This document shows positions 11,818-13,571 of a stretch of DNA of 13,571 nucleotides, piece by piece. Each line of letters begins with the position of its first letter. Position 1 is the first letter of the stretch. The position numbers and the translations under genes were made by a program. Origin of the DNA: Deltaproteobacteria bacterium (GTDB lineage: Bacteria > Desulfobacterota > Desulfarculia > Adiutricales > Adiutricaceae); contig JAIRNQ010000231.1 in assembly GCA_031257955.1 (NCBI GenBank), forward strand, positions 1 through 13,571, given 5' to 3'. The notes beneath the pieces are model-generated. The model had not been told where the DNA came from. It saw only the letters and a list, made by a program, of their open reading frames with translations, and made no database searches.

Positions 11818-13413
11818 TTAGTGCCTGAGGGGGTGTTCGGGAAGCTCGTCGTCGGGACCGTCGAAGTCGGCCTCGCCCTCGTCTTCGTCCGCGCCGCCGT
11901 CCTTGGCGGACATGTATTGGGTCAGCTGGTAGGCCTTGATCTTTTCGGACAAGGTCTTGCGGCTGATGCGAAGCATATCGGCGGCCTTTTTCTTTACGCC
12001 GTGGGTTTTCTCCAGTACGCTCAGAATATGGTTTTTCTCGGCTTCCTTCAGGGACAAGGCCTCGCCGGCATGGCCGGCGGCTTGGCCAGCCGCTGGGTCG
12101 GTCGCTTGGCCGGCTGTATGGCCGTGGGCCTGGTTGGCGGTTTGGTTGGCGGCCTGAGTGGCGGCTGGGTTGGCGGCGGCTTGGGTGCCGTGGGGAAGTT
12201 TATGGTAGACCGGCGTGGTCAGCGATTCGGGCAGATCGGTTTCGGTCACCTGGTCGGAGGCCATCATGACCACCACGTACTCCATGGCGTTTTGCAGCTC
12301 GCGGATGTTGCCGGGCCAGGAGTGGTTTAGCAATATATCCATGGCCGCCGGGGAAAAGCCGGCCACTTCCCGGCCGTTGCGCATGGCGTAACGCTGGAGA
12401 TAGTAATTGGCCAGCTCGGGCAGATCCTCCAGGCGCTCGCGCAGGGACGGGACGCGGATCTTGAAGGTGAAGCGGTGGTAGATGTCCTCGCGGAACTTGC
12501 CGCTTTGGATGACCGTTTCCAGATCCACGTTGGTGGCGGCCAGGAAGCGCACATCGACCTTTTCGGCCTGATCGCTTCCCAGGGGTTGGATCTCCCGCTC
12601 CTGTAAGGCCCGCAGAAGCTTGGTTTGGAACTGGGGCGTGGTTTCGCCTATCTCGTCCAGAAAAACGGTCCCGCCCTCGGCCGATTTGAGTATGCCCTGT
12701 CGGTCGGTCACCGCCCCGGTGAAAGCCCCCTTGCGGTGCCCGAAGAGGCTATCCTCAACGGTTTCCTTGGAGACGGCCGAGCAGTTGCAGGTGGCGAAAA
12801 GCTGGTTGGCCCTAGGGCTTTTGCTCCAGATGAGGCGGGCCACCACCTCCTTGCCCACCCCGCTCTCGCCGGTCAGAAGGACGTTGGCCATGGAGGGGGC
12901 GATGCGCTCCACCAGCTCGACGATCTTGCGGAAGGCCGGGCTGCGGCCCATGATCAGGTTTTGCTCGCCGATTATACTGGCTTCCTTGGCTTCCTTTAGC
13001 TTGTGGTGTTCGAGGGCGTTATTGATCTTAAGGCGCAGGATGTCGATTTCCACGTCGCCCTTTATCAAAAAATCATAGGCGCCGTCTTTCATGGCCTGAA
13101 CGGCGTCTTTTACCGTGGCGTAGCCGGTGAGCATGATGACCGGGGTCTGGGCGTTCATGGACTCGCCCTTGAAGCCGGAGATGGGCTCGGCCCGCTCGTT
13201 TTTCTTGATGAAGGCCAGGGCCTGAAGGCCGTCCAAGCCGTCCATTTTAATGTCCATGACGATGGCGTCAAAACGTTTTTTTACGCAGAGCTTCACCGCC
13301 TCAAAACCGTCCTTGGCCATGGTCAGGTCATAGCCCCAGTCCTTAAAGATAAAGCTGAAGGCGGTGCGGTGTTCGAGATCGTCGTCGACCAAAAGAACGG
13401 ATATTTTCGCCAT
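11818..13413 (-). CDS. NtrC-family sigma-54-dependent response regulator
   Basis: A two-component activator that opens sigma-54 promoters once phosphorylated. Numbering from the upstream GTG at 13419 (533 aa): receiver domain 5-135 with D12-D14, phospho-acceptor D56, T98 and K120; AAA+ domain about 150-385 with Walker A GESGVGKE (184-191), GAFTGA (231-236) for sigma-54 contact, Walker B TVFLDE (251-256) and FREDIYHR (309-316); Fis-type helix-turn-helix about 456-497. Two oddities: about 12 extra residues (around 74-89) before TPVIMLTGY in the receiver, and KGD instead of the usual KP after the conserved lysine. The linker 411-453 is an Ala/Gln/Thr/His-rich low-complexity repeat, and the last 30 residues are strongly acidic. 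ATG13413 is preferred over GTG13419; neither has a good ribosome-binding site. No histidine kinase is in the window. A Liv-type transporter gene lies upstream, so the regulator may or may not control it. Confidence 0.93.
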   Translation of the reverse strand: MAKISVLLVDDDLEHRTAFSFIFKDWGYDLTMAKDGFEAVKLCVKKRFDAIVMDIKMDGLDGLQALAFIKKNERAEPISGFKGESMNAQTPVIMLTGYATVKDAVQAMKDGAYDFLIKGDVEIDILRLKINNALEHHKLKEAKEASIIGEQNLIMGRSPAFRKIVELVERIAPSMANVLLTGESGVGKEVVARLIWSKSPRANQLFATCNCSAVSKETVEDSLFGHRKGAFTGAVTDRQGILKSAEGGTVFLDEIGETTPQFQTKLLRALQEREIQPLGSDQAEKVDVRFLAATNVDLETVIQSGKFREDIYHRFTFKIRVPSLRERLEDLPELANYYLQRYAMRNGREVAGFSPAAMDILLNHSWPGNIRELQNAMEYVVVMMASDQVTETDLPESLTTPVYHKLPHGTQAAANPAATQAANQTANQAHGHTAGQATDPAAGQAAGHAGEALSLKEAEKNHILSVLEKTHGVKKKAADMLRISRKTLSEKIKAYQLTQYMSAKDGGADEDEGEADFDGPDDELPEHPLRH

Positions 13414-13453
13414 AACCACTAGCCGAAACGATAAGGGGCGACGGGATGGCCCC

Positions 13454-13517
13454 GAGGGTTTCAGCCCTCCTTTAAAGCGTTGTTGCCCAAGCCCCAGGCA
13501 AGCTTCCCCAGGGGAAG
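13454..13517 (-). terminator. Three small hairpins between the transporter gene and the response regulator
   Basis: Reading the minus strand from the transporter stop, there are CTTCCCC/GGGGAAG (13503-13517, effective stem of five pairs), TTGCC/GGCAA (13483-13501) and GAGGG/CCCTC (13454-13469). None is followed by a U-tract. They could lower read-through from the Liv-like operon into the regulator gene, but this is a weak call. No promoter for the regulator was recognised here. Confidence 0.3.
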
Positions 13518-13518
13518 G

Positions 13519-13571
13519 TTACTGGGCGCCCAGGTAGGCGTCGATGACCAAAGGGTTGTTCAAAAGGTTTT
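13519..13571 (-). CDS. C-terminus of a branched-chain amino-acid-type ABC transporter ATPase (LivG/LivF-like), partial
   Basis: The minus frame ending in TAA at 13519-13521 reads NLLNNPLVIDAYLGAQ. The pattern NNPxVIxAYLG at the extreme C-terminus is typical of LivG/LivF ATP-binding subunits that power import of leucine, isoleucine, valine and related solutes. Only 16 residues are inside the window, so LivG cannot be separated from LivF and the Walker motifs are not visible. Confidence 0.55.
   Translation of the reverse strand, partial: NLLNNPLVIDAYLGAQ

Noticed and set aside
11800..12330. Plus-strand open frame of 176 codons rich in Gly and Val
   Set aside because: Antisense of the Ala/Gln linker and helix-turn-helix region of the sigma-54 regulator; composition is a by-product of that repeat.

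Overview
The window reads as a chromosomal piece of an anaerobic, sulfur-handling proteobacterium, most likely of the Deltaproteobacteria/Desulfobacterota. This placement is an inference from the gene set (bacterial ProRS with an editing insert, a bifunctional Rel, an NtrC-type sigma-54 activator beside a Liv-type ABC transporter, a persulfide-handling flavoprotein) and from GC-rich codon use; there is no rRNA or other marker to settle it. Six complete genes are well supported, with a few partial or doubtful ones.

Region 1 (1-5951, + strand) is a housekeeping run: proS (prolyl-tRNA synthetase), a bifunctional (p)ppGpp synthetase/hydrolase of the Rel/SpoT type, and rlmN (23S rRNA A2503 / tRNA A37 methyltransferase). 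All three serve translation and its starvation response. ProS and Rel both carry hydrophilic, probably disordered N-terminal extensions.

Region 2 (5952-6557) has no convincing gene. It holds a degenerate 16-bp repeat arranged as about three 48-49-bp units, a probable terminator for rlmN, and several inverted repeats between the convergent rlmN and the next gene.

Region 3 (6558-9838, - strand) is the most interesting part. A 97-aa ArsR-family repressor, with the two-cysteine pattern of persulfide sensors (SqrR/BigR/YgaV), lies directly upstream of an 832-aa protein. That protein joins a CoA-disulfide-reductase-like flavoprotein, a rhodanese, a TusA domain and a DsrE-like domain, each with its expected cysteine. 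Overlapping palindromes sit at the repressor start, and a near-consensus sigma-70 promoter followed by a palindrome lies about 250 bp upstream. I read this as a self-contained sulfane-sulfur sensing and processing module.

Region 4 (about 9840-10689) is gene-poor and includes a strongly AT-rich island of about 360 bp unlike the rest of the window. Region 5 (10690-11727, + strand) encodes a 345-aa NrtR-like Nudix/winged-helix regulator. Its Nudix catalytic box is degenerate, and its N-terminal tail carries five QTPRD repeats; a TTGACA box and a palindrome precede it. Region 6 (11818-13571, - strand) encodes an NtrC-family sigma-54 response regulator and, at the window edge, the last 17 codons (including the stop) of a probable branched-chain amino-acid ABC transporter ATPase.
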